In this document: piece after piece, positions 48,328-61,100 of the stretch
Numbering within the stretch: the stretch's first letter is position 1
How the letters are laid out: each line of letters opens with the position of its first letter
NCBI RefSeq assembly: GCF_949628265.1
Contig: NC_088790.1
Location: 18,232,545-18,296,544, forward strand
Direction: 5' to 3'
Source of the DNA: Cloeon dipterum
Lineage: Eukaryota > Arthropoda > Insecta > Ephemeroptera > Baetidae
DNA length: 64,000 nt
Notes under the pieces: model-generated
The model's database searches: none
Seen by the model: the letters and a program-made list of their open reading frames with translations, nothing else
What the model was told of the DNA's origin: nothing
Position numbers and translations under genes: made by a program

Positions 48328-51300
48328 GTTCGTTTACATTTGCTTGATAATTGAATTTCAATTTTAGATTCAAAGTGATTTTATTGCGGATCAGCAGAGC
48401 AACTATGCTCCATTTTACAATGTAAATTTTATTTTCCGAAAATAATTTAGAACATTATTTTTGTTAATTGCCATCAAAGATCTATTTTCTAAGGCACTCC
48501 ACGAATCTTATCTTCATAACCATCGTTAGTAATTTAACCACCATTCCTCGTAAAAAGTCGGCTCTTGTTTTGCCTGCTAGTTTTGGCTGCCAACTTATGT
48601 ATAGCCTTGTTTTCATGGGTATGGTTGAACAGAATAAATTCATATTCTCAATCTATATACAGTTTGAAATTTGTTTAGATATGGACTTATAAATTTACTA
48701 TGTTTTAATATTCCATGAATTTGGACTGCAGTTGACAGCTGAAACTAATTGGCAGAAATGACACCTTCAACGAATAATTTCCGGTGATTTCGTCTTTATT
48801 TATTTTAATTCTGGGAGGTTGATCAAAATGTACATATTTAACTTCATGGTATATTTTAAAATAAAATTGGTCTTCGATAAAATTCTCTCTATTTTAGAAA
48901 ATGAAACGTATCTAATCTTAAAATACTCGTGATATTTCAGGTCCTGTACCGACACCTTCGCCTGTGTCGCTTCCATCCACGGCCGATTTGTACGCTGAGC
49001 TGAGCCGCGCCGACCTCGCCCGCTTGGGCCTTGTCTGCCCTGCCGACCTGGCCAGGCTTAGGGCCCGAAAGCAGAGGCCCAAAAAATATCGCTGTCCACA
49101 CTGCAACGTTGCCTTCAGCAATAATGGACAACTCAGAGGACACATTAGAATTCACACAGGTAGGAGACAATTTTTAACTAAGAGTGAATAATGTAATTAG
49201 TTTATATAGTTTAGCTTCCATTTTATATTCAAATTGATTTATCTTAGTAACTATTTTGACATTTCTATGTGTGGCTGTGATGCTAAGAAAAATGGAAATG
49301 ACAGTCGCAGTTATTAATTTCATGTGCAGTTGCTGTGTAATTGTAACATAAATATTACGCTCCAATTATTCTAACGCTTGAACGTAATTTAATGTCATTT
49401 GCAAAGCGCGGGAAACGCCTGTTTAATTCTTTAGCCTGAAGATCTCCGTCTATCCTTATATATTGCATTAAAAATAGAACACGAGAAAGAAGTCGCGAAT
49501 AACGAAGTAGAGCGTTTCTCCCTTTCTTTCACTTTTGCAAAAGCTGCATTGCGCGTTTTAATGGTTTGAAAGAAATATAGTGTGCCCCGGCATATTACAG
49601 TTGCTCTCTCTCATTTTATTTTTCTCTCTTTTCGCTTTGCTCTGCTCTCCAGGAGTAACATAAATAATTCCATAAAGAGCTGCTACTCTTTTTTTTAAAC
49701 TTAAAACTAGTATAAGTGCTCCCGAGTTGTTGAGCTGTACGGTTTTACAAAAAAAGGTGCGACACTGGAGTTAGAAATTCAGGAGCTTGTTCGCTCTAAT
49801 TACACGCTCAGCGGATTAAACTGCTCGTCTGCAGATGTGCTGAATTATGGCTAAGAGCGCGCGAATAATTAAAAGCTCCGACGTAAGCGCAGTAAATTAC
49901 ACGATGTGCCGCGCTAAAAATGGAAAATGTAATTGCGAGTACAACCTTGAGCAGGAGTGAGTAACCATCGCAAAGGACGTATCGCCAACTTCTGCTAATG
50001 AAGTAGGATATGGTGCCTTTCGTAGGGACTGAATTAATAATAGATTTAGCATAGATACTGTTAAGCTTTTAAAATATTTTTTATTTGTATTTGTTTAATC
50101 TTTGCAAAATATACATATAGTATGCAACATTTAAAAGGAAACAATTGCAAGAAATGGAAACTGAGCTAGCAAAATAGTGCATTAACGATAAATTACATTG
50201 AATAATCTCTCGCCGCACTTAGCCAAAATGGAAATAAGTTATTTTTAAGTTTCCCTTAATACAAGTAATACAAATATTGAAAACACACAGGTATCGATAT
50301 TTTTTAATTTTACTTATTCGCAAATAATATGCAGTGCTGGAATCTTTTAATAATTCGCTCTCCAGAAAAGAAAAATTTAAAAATTCCCGTTATCCAATTT
50401 AGCAAAATTTTCATCACATACAGTAAAAGAAGATGAGAAAAAGATTCCAATTTCGACTCTTGTTGAATGGTAATTCACGAATAGAACGTCTCTTCTCCGC
50501 TCTTTGGCCTCTATTGTGCCAAAGGAAATTCTCTTCTTTTTTGTACTTGAGCCCGCGTCGCACGACGGCAGAGAAAGAAAAAAATGTGAAGGGAGAACTG
50601 CTGCAGAGGAGAGTCTTCTCGTTTTCATTGTAGCATTTTGTCCTCTCTCAGTTAAAATCAATCATCCCTGCTGCATTATCAGAGGAAAGAGAGCAGCGAT
50701 GGCTTTCAAGAGGGTACTTTTGTGTCCGAATGCCTTTTAAACGGTGTCAAATTTATTGCTCCTTCGACAGTCATTTACGATTTTTTCCATTCATTCACCA
50801 TAGCTCACTTGGTCGTTTGAGATACAATAAAAACGTGAGTGTTCGATTCAAGGATTGTGACTCGTTGATTTTATTGAATTCAACAGTATCAATACCATTT
50901 GCATAATGTTTTTGCAAAAGAGAAAATAATGCAAATTTAGGGTAGGAACAATTGAATTTATTTAGCTGAAATTCAGGTCGGTTGTTGGAACTCTAAACAA
51001 TTAAAAATTTAAGAAAACCGCTGTTCATGTGCCAAAAAATATAAAACCACGCCTCAAAAATTGAAGTTTTCAATATAGCAACTCTTCATCTTGATACTTA
51101 TTTGGGTTAATTTAATTTTCGGTTCCTTCAAAGGCCAATATTTAATTTTAACTTATTCGTGGTATATTTATTTAATTGTAGAACAAAATATTTGATTTGC
51201 CCACAGGAGAACGACCGTTCCAATGTCCACACGAGGGCTGCGGCAAAGCGTTTACACGAAACGAAGAGCTGACTCGCCACCGTCGGATCCACTCGGGCGT

Positions 51301-51505
51301 GCGACCCTTCCCCTGCGCCACCTGTGGAAAACGCTTCGGCCGCAAAGACCACCTGAAGAAGCACGCGCGCACCCACCAGAAGGCTCTGCAGCAGGCGGCC
51401 GCCCACCACTCACTGGCCGCCGCCGCGGCCGCTTTTTTTCCGCCAGCCCTGCTGCTTCCGTCGGCCGCCTTTTTCGCCCCCCAGCCGCCTTTCCCCTTCT
51501 GCTGA
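48186..51505 (+). CDS. hkb: Huckebein-like C2H2 zinc-finger transcriptional repressor, three exons
   Basis: Exons about 48186-48327, 48941-49159 and 51207-51505 join into about 219 residues. FRPW sits at residues 15-18; Huckebein is known to recruit the Groucho corepressor through FRPW. Three C2H2 fingers follow: 97-119 ([13 protein letters not shown]), 125-149 (C-X4-C, RNEELTR helix) and 155-177 (RKDHLKK helix). Fingers 2 and 3 have the Sp/Egr-type contact residues that read GC-rich triplets. The C-terminus is Ala- and Pro/Phe-rich. In flies Huckebein acts in the nucleus, repressing targets at the embryo termini and in neuroblasts. The intron between exons 2 and 3 splits the first HTGERP linker. 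The start could instead be an in-frame ATG at 48177. The exon 1 donor is uncertain: 48328 or 48322 fit the phase, but neither is a strong site. Another Sp/Egr-like factor is the alternative. Confidence 0.82.
48328..48940 (+). other. hkb: First intron of the Huckebein-like gene
   Basis: About 613 bp, AT-rich, carrying dispersed repeat copy C. The 5' boundary depends on which weak donor is used. Confidence 0.6.
48361..48420 (+). repeat. Dispersed repeat, copy C, in the first intron of the Huckebein-like gene
   Basis: Reads TTTTAGATTCAAAGTG, then ATTTTATTGCGGATCAGCAG and a diverged continuation. It lies only 33 bp after the proposed exon 1 donor. Confidence 0.6.
48941..49159 (+). CDS. hkb: Huckebein-like exon 2 with zinc finger 1
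   Basis: The acceptor is GATATTTCAG and the donor CACACAG followed by GTAGGA. It encodes a Pro/Ser/Leu segment, a charged helix rich in Ala, Arg and Leu, and finger [15 protein letters not shown] to HIRIHT. Phase 1 in and out. Confidence 0.88.
49160..51206 (+). other. hkb: Second intron of the Huckebein-like gene
   Basis: A 2,047 bp intron, GT-AG. No exon was seen inside. It includes one TTCATTCA octamer at 50790. Confidence 0.8.
51207..51505 (+). CDS. hkb: Huckebein-like exon 3 with zinc fingers 2 and 3
   Basis: The acceptor is TGCCCACAG. Its first two bases complete the Gly of the HTGERP linker. It encodes fingers 2 and 3, then a polyalanine run and a Pro/Phe-rich tail ending FPFC before TGA. 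The other frames are open through the GC-rich stretch but are shadows. Confidence 0.9.
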
Positions 51506-51696
51506 CCAGAAGCCTGAAGACTGCTTTTGCACTCTATCACATGTATTGTGTCAAAAATGTGCCTGCAAAATATTGTAATTCTTTGTGTAAATTTATATTT
51601 AAATGAATGAAGATTGCATAATATAACTTTTATATGCTATATACCATTTCTGAGTCATATTTATGGTTCTTGAATTGAATTCTTAAATTGTAAGGA

Positions 51697-51702
51697 AATA
51701 AA
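51697..51702 (+). promoter_or_regulatory. hkb: Polyadenylation signal of the Huckebein-like gene
   Basis: AATAAA lies 192 bp after the stop in an AT-rich 3' region, followed by a T-rich stretch. Confidence 0.55.
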
Positions 51703-52022
51703 CATTTTGTGATACTTTTGCTCTTGATATGGAAGTTTTAATAAAGGATACATCAATCATATTTAATTTTATTTCATAAGAAGAATCATTTTTTTAGAAT
51801 AATCACTAAAAATTTGCTTCCCCTATTTTTTAAAGCGGCAAATAAAAAATCACTTGCACCTTCAAATTTCTAGCTATTTTGGATTATGAAAGTGGTGGAC
51901 CCAACGTAAGTCAGATTGAATATTTTTTTAGTCTATATATGCTGAGCACCATATAGTGTGGGCTGTGAGCTATGAGCTAACCAGGTACCAATATCACCAC
52001 CGAGTGGATAGCATATGGGGCC

Positions 52023-52105
<83 letters not shown>

Positions 52106-55100
52106 TTGGGCAAATTGTGGCCATCTTTTCATCACCCCGCACACCAAGGCATTCCAAACAGATCTCCGAAATGCTAAAATATCTCTTCATTGCTTTGACA
52201 TATGCTTATATAGATTGCGACCTAACGTATGCTGGTTCAAATCATATATCAAGTCTTATGTAGCAATCTACACTTCAAGTTTATTCAGTCAAGAATGATT
52301 CGATTTTGGAAAAGGGACAGAAAATTAATTGATTTAAATTTAGAAGAGCAGATAGCGAGAAATATTTAAATTGAAATTACCAATCTGATTATTGAATTCC
52401 AAGGCCCTGTCAAAGTGTAACTTTGGGACACATATATTATCTTTAATCTAAACATAAAAAATTTGAAATTTTTATAACACTCATTAGGGAGCATGAGAAC
52501 CATTAAAAAAAAGTAAATTAAGTTCTATGAAAATAGAAAAAAAATCTCACATTGTTGGTTTCCTATAGTAAAACGCAAGAAAATATTTAATTATTTTCAC
52601 TTACCCTAATATCTAAATCAAACACAGTTTCTCACGTCTTGGGATGTTAAATTAACCTTTTAATGGGTATATTTTGGCAAGATAAATTTGTTCCCTTCGT
52701 GGAGCTTTATTGCCTCTTTTAAATTACCATCCCGTTTATTCGGATTCGGCGGCTTATTTTTCGTGCGCACAACTATATAGAGAATATATTATATATTTCC
52801 AAGAAGAGCCGCAACACACACTCTTTTTCCGGAAAAAGACGGTCTCTCTCGTGTTCAGTCCATAAATCATTGTTATACGGAATTTTGCAGTCTCGCGCGC
52901 ATGAAGGTCTCGCGTCTTCTTAAACAATTCGCAGGGCACCTATATACAGTCTGGCGGTAACGTTTTACGAATTCGTGCCAGAGCTATTTCCTTTGGCCGT
53001 GAATGTTATGGTAATGATGTTGATTTATTATTGAAACAAAAAGAGGAAAAAACTTTATGGAGTTGCGTACAACGGAGGTGACTTCGTATAAAATATGAGA
53101 GGGATACGCACGTGCAAAATTGGATGAGCGGAACAAGAAACACATAAAGAGTGCAAAATTTACACGCCCTTTACGCGCCTCGTCTCTGCCATAACATTTG
53201 CTGCGTGTGCCTTTGACTTATTACTCACGTACATGCCAGAAGCGCGTGTTAAAGCTATAATTTAAATAAGCCATCATCTGAAATGGAGATGGAATGGCTT
53301 GGTGTAAATGAATTTTCTGGAACCAGCGCAAAAGACGTCATTTCTCTGAGAACTTATCAACTCGAGTAAATTATGCGTTTTCTTAATTTATTATAAAGCG
53401 TGTGAATCATACAAAAGTACAAAATTAATTTACGGTAAGGACTTTTCATCTCATCATCAAAGGTACTGAAGGAGAACAATTATTCGCCTGAACGTCTTGA
53501 AATTGTAAAGCTAATTTATTAGACTATATACGGAGCTTGATTTACATTTAAAACCAGGGAAATTTATTTTTCATTAGAACTGAATGGATTATAGGGAGTC
53601 TTTGCGAAATGGAATAAAAGTGGATCAGGTTCAAAAGTACACGATATTTCGATCAGCGACGCAAAAATGGTGACTGTCGATAAAATATATTATAATTTTT
53701 TATCATTGAAAAATTGAGATTGCCATAACAAGCAGGAGTATAGAGGTATGGCTTGGAAATATCATAATCGATTAGCTGATCAAATTTATTGATTCAGTGG
53801 AATAATTAACATGGTAAATATTTGTTAAGGCTTACAGATTAAACACTCAATAGTGTGTGCTTAAAACCAAGCTTACAAGGCGAAAATTCGCAATCTAAAT
53901 TTGATTGATACATTTCATTGGATAGCTGTTGAACAGAGCTCCCGCCACAAACCAATTAATTTCTCTGAGCAGTCTCTAGTGCCAGCGGAAATTTGCATTT
54001 TGCGCAGGATTTGCATATTCCAGGCACGCAAAAATGGCTCAATTAGCATCAAGTGCTCTTGGCCGGCGATGCGGATTTAAAATGGGGCCGCCGGAAAAAG
54101 GAAATTAAATCGTCCTTTTCCCTTTTTTAAAAAGCCAAGACCAACGCGCAGCCCTTTGACAATTCACCGCATGCTGGAAGATAAAATCTGCACATTACTC
54201 GTCTTCTAATTCCATTAACGTGTGCGTGCGCGCGCGCTGGTCTGATTTGCATATTCGCAGAAAACATGTGTACGCGCCGTCAACAAGACCTTGTTTGTAC
54301 ATACAAGCATGCATTTAGAAATATACGCATTACATTTACCCCGCATGCCCCCTCCCCGTCCGTGTTGTGCGGTTGTGTTCATAGTCGGGGCTGCATGGCG
54401 AAATCGTCTTGGCCGCCGCGGGCAAAATAATGTGAGCCAAACATAATGGTAATGGCATCAGAGCCGTGCCTCGCGCCGAATTTTCTGCTTTATCTCGTTG
54501 CGAGCAGCGGACGCGCGTCTATGGCCTGAATATAATTGCGACAAATAGCATAAATCGCGCGACGCTGCGCTCTATACGTGACCGACGCCAAGAAATGTAC
54601 TGAGAAACGGAGTGTTTGCTCTTCGCGAGAGATAACTTGTGCATGTGTACTTCGTGTGTGCATGTTGTTGAAAACGACGCAGTGCAAACATTTATTTTTC
54701 AGCGATAATACCTTGCAGTACTTATATATCAACAGCCCTTAAATTTCAAAACATTTTTAAAACTTATTTGCATCTGTTTTTTTACAACAAACCGTAAAAT
54801 TTAATAAAAATATATAAACAGATTAAACCTTTATGGTACAGAGCATCGCAATTTATTTCCCTGGATCAATCTCCGCAAAAAGAGAAGAATATAGTAGAGC
54901 GTTGAATTAATACATGCTAAAATGCAATATTCCTTATAATGTGAGTAGAGCGGCGCAGCTGAATAAAGATGTTCATTTCCCACGGAAGATAGCCTAATTT
55001 GAATTTGCTCTGCTGCTGCTGCATTTCTGGGGAAATATGCAGCACAAGCGAGAGTGAGAAGATGTTTTCCAGCGCATTCGCTCGTCAAGATTTTTTCTTC

Positions 55101-58100
55101 CCTTCTCCAGAGGGCGAGAACAATTTATCACTGGCAAGAGTAAACGAGAAATTGTGCCGGCTGACAGACGCTCTGCTCGCAACTCACGCGCGCCTATCAG
55201 CAGATGAGGATTCGCGCTCACACCACTATAAATTGCTAACGTTTTTCATTTAAATTAGACGTGCAGCCAGCCGGCATAAGGCTGAGTACGGCGATCAGCA
55301 AAAAGCGCGCTGATGTGCGTTTATGAGCCACTTTTGCCAGACAAGTTTCACCGATGAAACGCAAATCAAGCAAAACACGAGTGCAATTTATGTGTCGGAT
55401 TTGCCTTAGACACATTTATTCCGTTTTTTTATCCCCAAGCCACATCTCACAATCACTTTGTTGAACGATACTTGCGGTTTTGGATGCTCTTTCGTACTGG
55501 TAAAAATGGTTCATTCCTATGCGTTTTGAGAAAAATAAGGGACTAACAAAAAATCATGGCCCCAGTTTTATTCAGATTCAGAAAGTTTTTATTTTGTAAA
55601 GCCGAAATTAATTACAAGGGTGGCTCTAAAAATGCGTCAAGAAATGCCTATTTAGGCTATTTAATATATTCACAGACAAAATAAATTGCACTTACCAAAC
55701 CTTGACTTCTACAATCGTTTAGAAATGCTGCACATCGTTTAATAAAAATGTCCCTAAAAAATGCTCATGAAAGTTTTGCTCCTTAAAGCAAAATACTCTA
55801 TGACGATATATGAATTATTTCCATTGGTTTAATTAATACATGAACTTTGAGGACGATTTTATTATTATTTTTTTTTTTTGCCAAAACTTGTTACTTCTCA
55901 AGCACAATCTTGAATTGATTAACAAGTATTTCCTGCATTCACCTGTTCGGATATGGGAATTGGCACATCACCACGTTTAGAAAAATTGTGTAATTAAGAC
56001 AACGTGCGTTATTTTATAAGATGTAGAATGCAAACATCTTAATGCATTTTGAACTTAAAAAAGGTGAACCTATATAGGTGCTGCATTGCATGGATGGTTT
56101 AATCAAACCGGATAATCTCCTCCGTGCGCGCTTCGTTCTCTGCTACCTGCACTCCTGCGAACTGCACAAAACATATACCCTTTATATATATATTTTTATC
56201 CCTCTTGCCATTACTGTGGAAAAAAACAACTTTTCCATCAGACCAAAGGGGCTTGCGGCGCAGCTCATTGGGAATAAAATGCAAAAGATTGGGTTTGCTG
56301 TTCTCAATCACAGTCTCTGCGCCGCTCAAAGGTAATCATAATCGAGCTGCTGCTCTCCCTCTGCTGTACAGCACTTTTTTTTAACCCGGCGTCGGCCATA
56401 AAAAGGAGCTGATTGGACGCGCGCTGCGAGGCGATGGGGGCACAAAGGGGTGGTCGGCTGCACTCGCACTCGTCCCTTCTCGATCCCGAGTGCAGTGCAG
56501 CAATTTTTTCGCATGCAAATGCAAGCGGTAGCCAATGCAGCGTGCGAACGAGCCTCTCTCACGGGTGAGCAGGACCAGGAGGACTGCTATGCACACAGGC
56601 TGACGAGCAGAGGGTTTGTGTGTCAAACGCCCGCCGATGCATTTCACAAACTGACCACGTATAGCGCTCAGGGAGCAGACTAACCCGGTCAATTGCTCCG
56701 CCAATTTGCGCGCCTGGAATTCTAATTAGCCAGCTGCACGGGCAATAGTTTTTTTGCTGCATTCGAAGTGGCAATCTGTCAAATCAGGCATTTCCTAGAG
56801 CACAGTGAAGCTCCAACGAGTCTCTTTTAAGTCATGCGTCATAAAGTGCAGCTCTAACAAATATATTGTCTAAATTTTTGATTAACGAATTCTTTACACT
56901 GGAGTTATGAACAGTATATTTTAAAGTGACTGGTGAATGTAGCTCATGTTCAAATGAAAATTTTTGAAAATTATTGCTTCCAGATTAATTAAATATGATA
57001 TACCAATTGTATATAAAGTAATGCGCATTTTCTATGATTTGCAACTAAAGATAGCAAGAACACTATGAATTTAAAAATTTATATATTTAAATTTTGCATT
57101 TTATAAATGGGATAATGGCATGGAAAATTATAAATAAAAAATTGGAAAGTTGTACACTTGATCTAATTTTGCTTTCCTCAAAACATTATTCACTATAGAA
57201 GAAAATTTTCCAGATTTCTCTGCTGCACAGATTTATACAAAGCTGAAAGGATGTATACACATTAGCATAAAAAATGTAATTTTAGTAAATGTAGTTGAGG
57301 GCGTGTGCGTGTACCACATTTTTTTTAAACATGCTATAGGGAAAATTCAGCGTCTCTGGTGTGCAATTGATAATTCCTATTTATTTTATCTCAGGACAAC
57401 CAGCTTGACCGCACTTCACTCAAATTTGCATATTATTATTCCCGTTTTCCTCGTCGTTTATAATCAAAAATTTTATTTTAACCCTCACCTTCTTTTTTTT
57501 AATTATGGACCAACTTATCAGAAAAATCTTACACTTGTTTTGCCGAGTAGAACAATCTAGCATATTGATTTCCTGTATAATATATGAACCAAATTTAGGG
57601 GCTAAAAATTATTGGTCAACAATTTCATAGCGATTTTTAAAGAAATACAATTCCATATTTCAAAATACATTTTCTCTTTTAATTTAAATTTATCACTGAC
57701 ACAATATTATAAAATTTAATGAATTAGCCTGTGGCCGCCTGTGTGGCCTACTTAACACGTTCCAAATAAATCAAATTATATTTTCAAGAGCCTGTAACTA
57801 CAATACCATTTAACCCTATAAAATCCTAAAGACTCATATTTCACATGCTTTGGGGTGTGATGAAATTTCCTTTTTTTATGTTGATGAAAAATTTGTAAGT
57901 AAGAGTTTCTCTACAGATTAATTTCCTTTGGAATTATATATAACAGCATTTTATTTTTAAATCGAAATGTTCTTCGCAGGAGCAATGAAACAGATTATTT
58001 TTCATATCGTGTATGACTGTTGAGAGTAATGTTGAATGTTTCTGACGAGATTCTTCACACCTCTCAACAAAGTGGTAAACACGGAAAGGCAGCGCAAACA

Positions 58101-61100
58101 CCAGTCGGTCGGAGGTGTGCGCGTTCCACACATGAGTGCTCATTGTGTTTCTCCACTGGCCCGCACTTTTAACACACACGTCACCGACTTTTCAGCCTGG
58201 CGTCGATTTCAAAGAGAGTCGCCGCTCGTTATATCCAGCCGCAAATGTATATTATACGTGTGACGCGCTTTTTGACCGCTTGCTGTCAACAAACATGTTC
58301 TCCTGGAGCGGAGGCGGCGCAGACACACTAAAAATGCCTCTTTGTTTGTGGCGGGTGCCTTTTCCAGCGGGGTGCCCACATATCTGATTCCACAGTCGGC
58401 TTTCCGCAGGTGATGAGTAATTGGTCGCGGCTTTTAAGTTGGCCGCTCAACCGCGTGATCCGATTCTTCGTGCCAGCAACGACAATTGAGACTTCAAAGC
58501 GTCTGTAATATGGCATAGCTCGTGTGCCAGGCTATATATCACAAATCACGGATAATTTTGATTGAGCACTAGTGATTGACAAATGCGAAGGGTTGAAGGA
58601 GATTTTTGACACATTTGATTGACACGCCGGTTTACAGAATGCACAAGATTTGCAGATTTGGGAATGTTATCATATATTCGGTCTGAAATTATTTTAAATT
58701 TTAAAGTCAAGTTTGAGGAATGCCATTCTTGATTGTTATATTAGATACGTTAGAGACTAAGAAATCGATTTAACTATAGGTTTGGAAAAAATATCCTGTT
58801 GGCATGGGTTCAGATTTGGACGCAATTTTCTGTAGGGGTTGCCCGATACTAGATATAGGTAGTCCGATAGCACACCTTAAAATATTGTACCAAATCGGAG
58901 GTTGAATTTTAATGTTAAATTTATTTGGTCAGAAATGAGCATTCTGTTGGTTTTTCGCCACAAGAAACTCAATTCTTGACATTATTTCATTGCATATCTC
59001 ATTTCCTTTGGTCTTGAAACAAATGGTAAACTAACCCCTCCCCTAATTTTAAAAATCACCCGGTGCATGAAGATGGCGTTATAAAAATTAGTCATGGCCG
59101 AAACTCGTTAAGCAGGAAATTTCTAATGATACATAAACAGCTCGTTTGAGAGAAATAATCCATATCTTTGTATTAACGATTTCGTTGAATTTGACTTATT
59201 TTAATATTGTTTGTGTCCTTTAAATCACTTGTGCCGTTTTAATTTTACTGGCAAAGAAATTTAACACCCAATTTGTATAGAACGTGAAAGCTTTTTGAAG
59301 AGAACTTGAACGCAACCCCTCTTTTCTTAAGGTTTTCCAAAAGGTATTCACATTAAAATATTCCATCCCATTAAAAATTTAATTTATTGCGAGAGAAAGA
59401 GCGGTCAGCTCATATATATACATGCCCTGGAGTCTCACCAATATACATATGGTACGCTTACAGCGAAAAATGAAATCATTAATAAAAAGAAACGCCCCAT
59501 TTCATTAGAGCGAACTCATTACGCAAGCACCTGCGCGCCTCATTTCACTTTATAAACGGCCGCTTTCAGCACTGCAGCTTTTTTCTCGACTGTTGAAAAA
59601 CGCCCGATATATCTTTCAGCAGCAAACGGTTTATGCCTAATTGATGTTGGCGCAAAACTTTTGCAAAAAAAATAAATCTGTGAACAGGGATTGACCGAGC
59701 TGATCTAAAAACGACATTGGTCTCTGCAGACTACAGATGAATTTTTAATTCGCTGGTGAACACGTTTTTATAGCATAATATTGGCGAGAGGGAGAGGGTT
59801 CCATATTCTGAATATTCTGGTTGGAAAAGGTCGGCAAACATACACACGCGGGAATGTGGAATTAAAAGGGGTGAAAGAGCATAAGTTTTTCACCTGCATA
59901 TACACACTCGGAGTCAGCTGGGAAATTCAACTTGCATGAGCTAGGGAAGCACAACCGCAGGATGAAAAAATACAAATGGTACAAGGGTCTGCGGTTAATA
60001 CTGTAAATGAGCAACGAAAAGCACAGCAGGGCAAACAGGAAAAATTTAATCTTTAAATGAAAAATTTTTAAGTGAAAAACAAATATATTATAAAGCTTGT
60101 TGTAAATCTCAATATTAAATTAAAAACAGGTAGTTAAAAATGTTTATATTACTCCCCGTTTACAATAGACCAAATTTGGATAAATTCAGCAACTGACAAG
60201 TTTTTGTTATAAAAAAATGTATATCTTATATCCCATCCTTTCAGTACATACTTTGTTTATAATCACATCTTATTCGATGTGACATTTTTCATTTCAATAT
60301 TCAATAAAAATAACTTCCTATTCAAATTCCACTTGGATGGAGGGAATGACTAAATTTTAATATATTAGCAAATTTTACTATATTCCACATGACATATATC
60401 AAAATAGATTTGGATTAAAAAATACACCAATTCATTTTAACAAAGTATCTGCTAAAGTAAAATTAAAACTATTAATTTTGTATAGAACTTTTTTTGCTAA
60501 AAAGAGATGCGTTTTGAATCAGTGTGAAGATTAACTAATACTTTTGTCTTAAAATCGACGATTTCCGCTATGCGAGTATAGCATTATCAGCAGAAAAAAG
60601 CAGTTAGTTCCAAGTTGCAAGAGGCGCCCTTATTTGAGCTGCATAGATCGCGCTGCAGTTTTCCTAACTTGCAGCAAACAAGCCGATTAAAATGTAAGAG
60701 CCAGTGGCGAGATAAGTGTCAGAGCGGCAGATAGAGTCAAGCTCCATTGTATTCGTCCCCTGTGTAGTTCGCCGCTTGGTTATATAGGGTATTTTTCTCC
60801 GCTTTCTTTGTATTCCACGCCTCACGCGCTAGCTGCTGCAGCCTAGCTATTGCGGTTTTTCTTTTCCATCTCTTGCGGGTTGGCTGCTGGAATTTGTTCT
60901 TTTCTGGCGCGGCAACAATTGCATTAGTGCCATCCGAGTGGCTTTGTGCATGGGACGTGCACTTTTGCCAGGCCACATCATACAAGAAAATTATATAAAA
61001 TGTAGACTGTGATGTGTTTAATTTTGCTGTTGCAACTAGTCACACGCGTGTCTGTTCAGCTGAGACGTTTTATTTCCATTGTTTTGGATGCCTTCAATTT

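Noticed and set aside
47935..48354. 139-codon Gly/Ala/Pro/Arg-rich frame
   Set aside because: All frames are open in this GC-rich island. The frame with FRPW and a phase-compatible link to the finger exons is the real one.
51172..51606. Long frames on both strands over the zinc-finger exon
   Set aside because: Shadows of the finger and polyalanine coding sequence.
52221..52245. GGTTCAAATC resembling a tRNA B box
   Set aside because: The flanking sequence is AT-rich with no stems or A box.
51933..52263. Arg-Glu and Ser-Leu repeat proteins
   Set aside because: Frames created by the (GA)n microsatellite on both strands.
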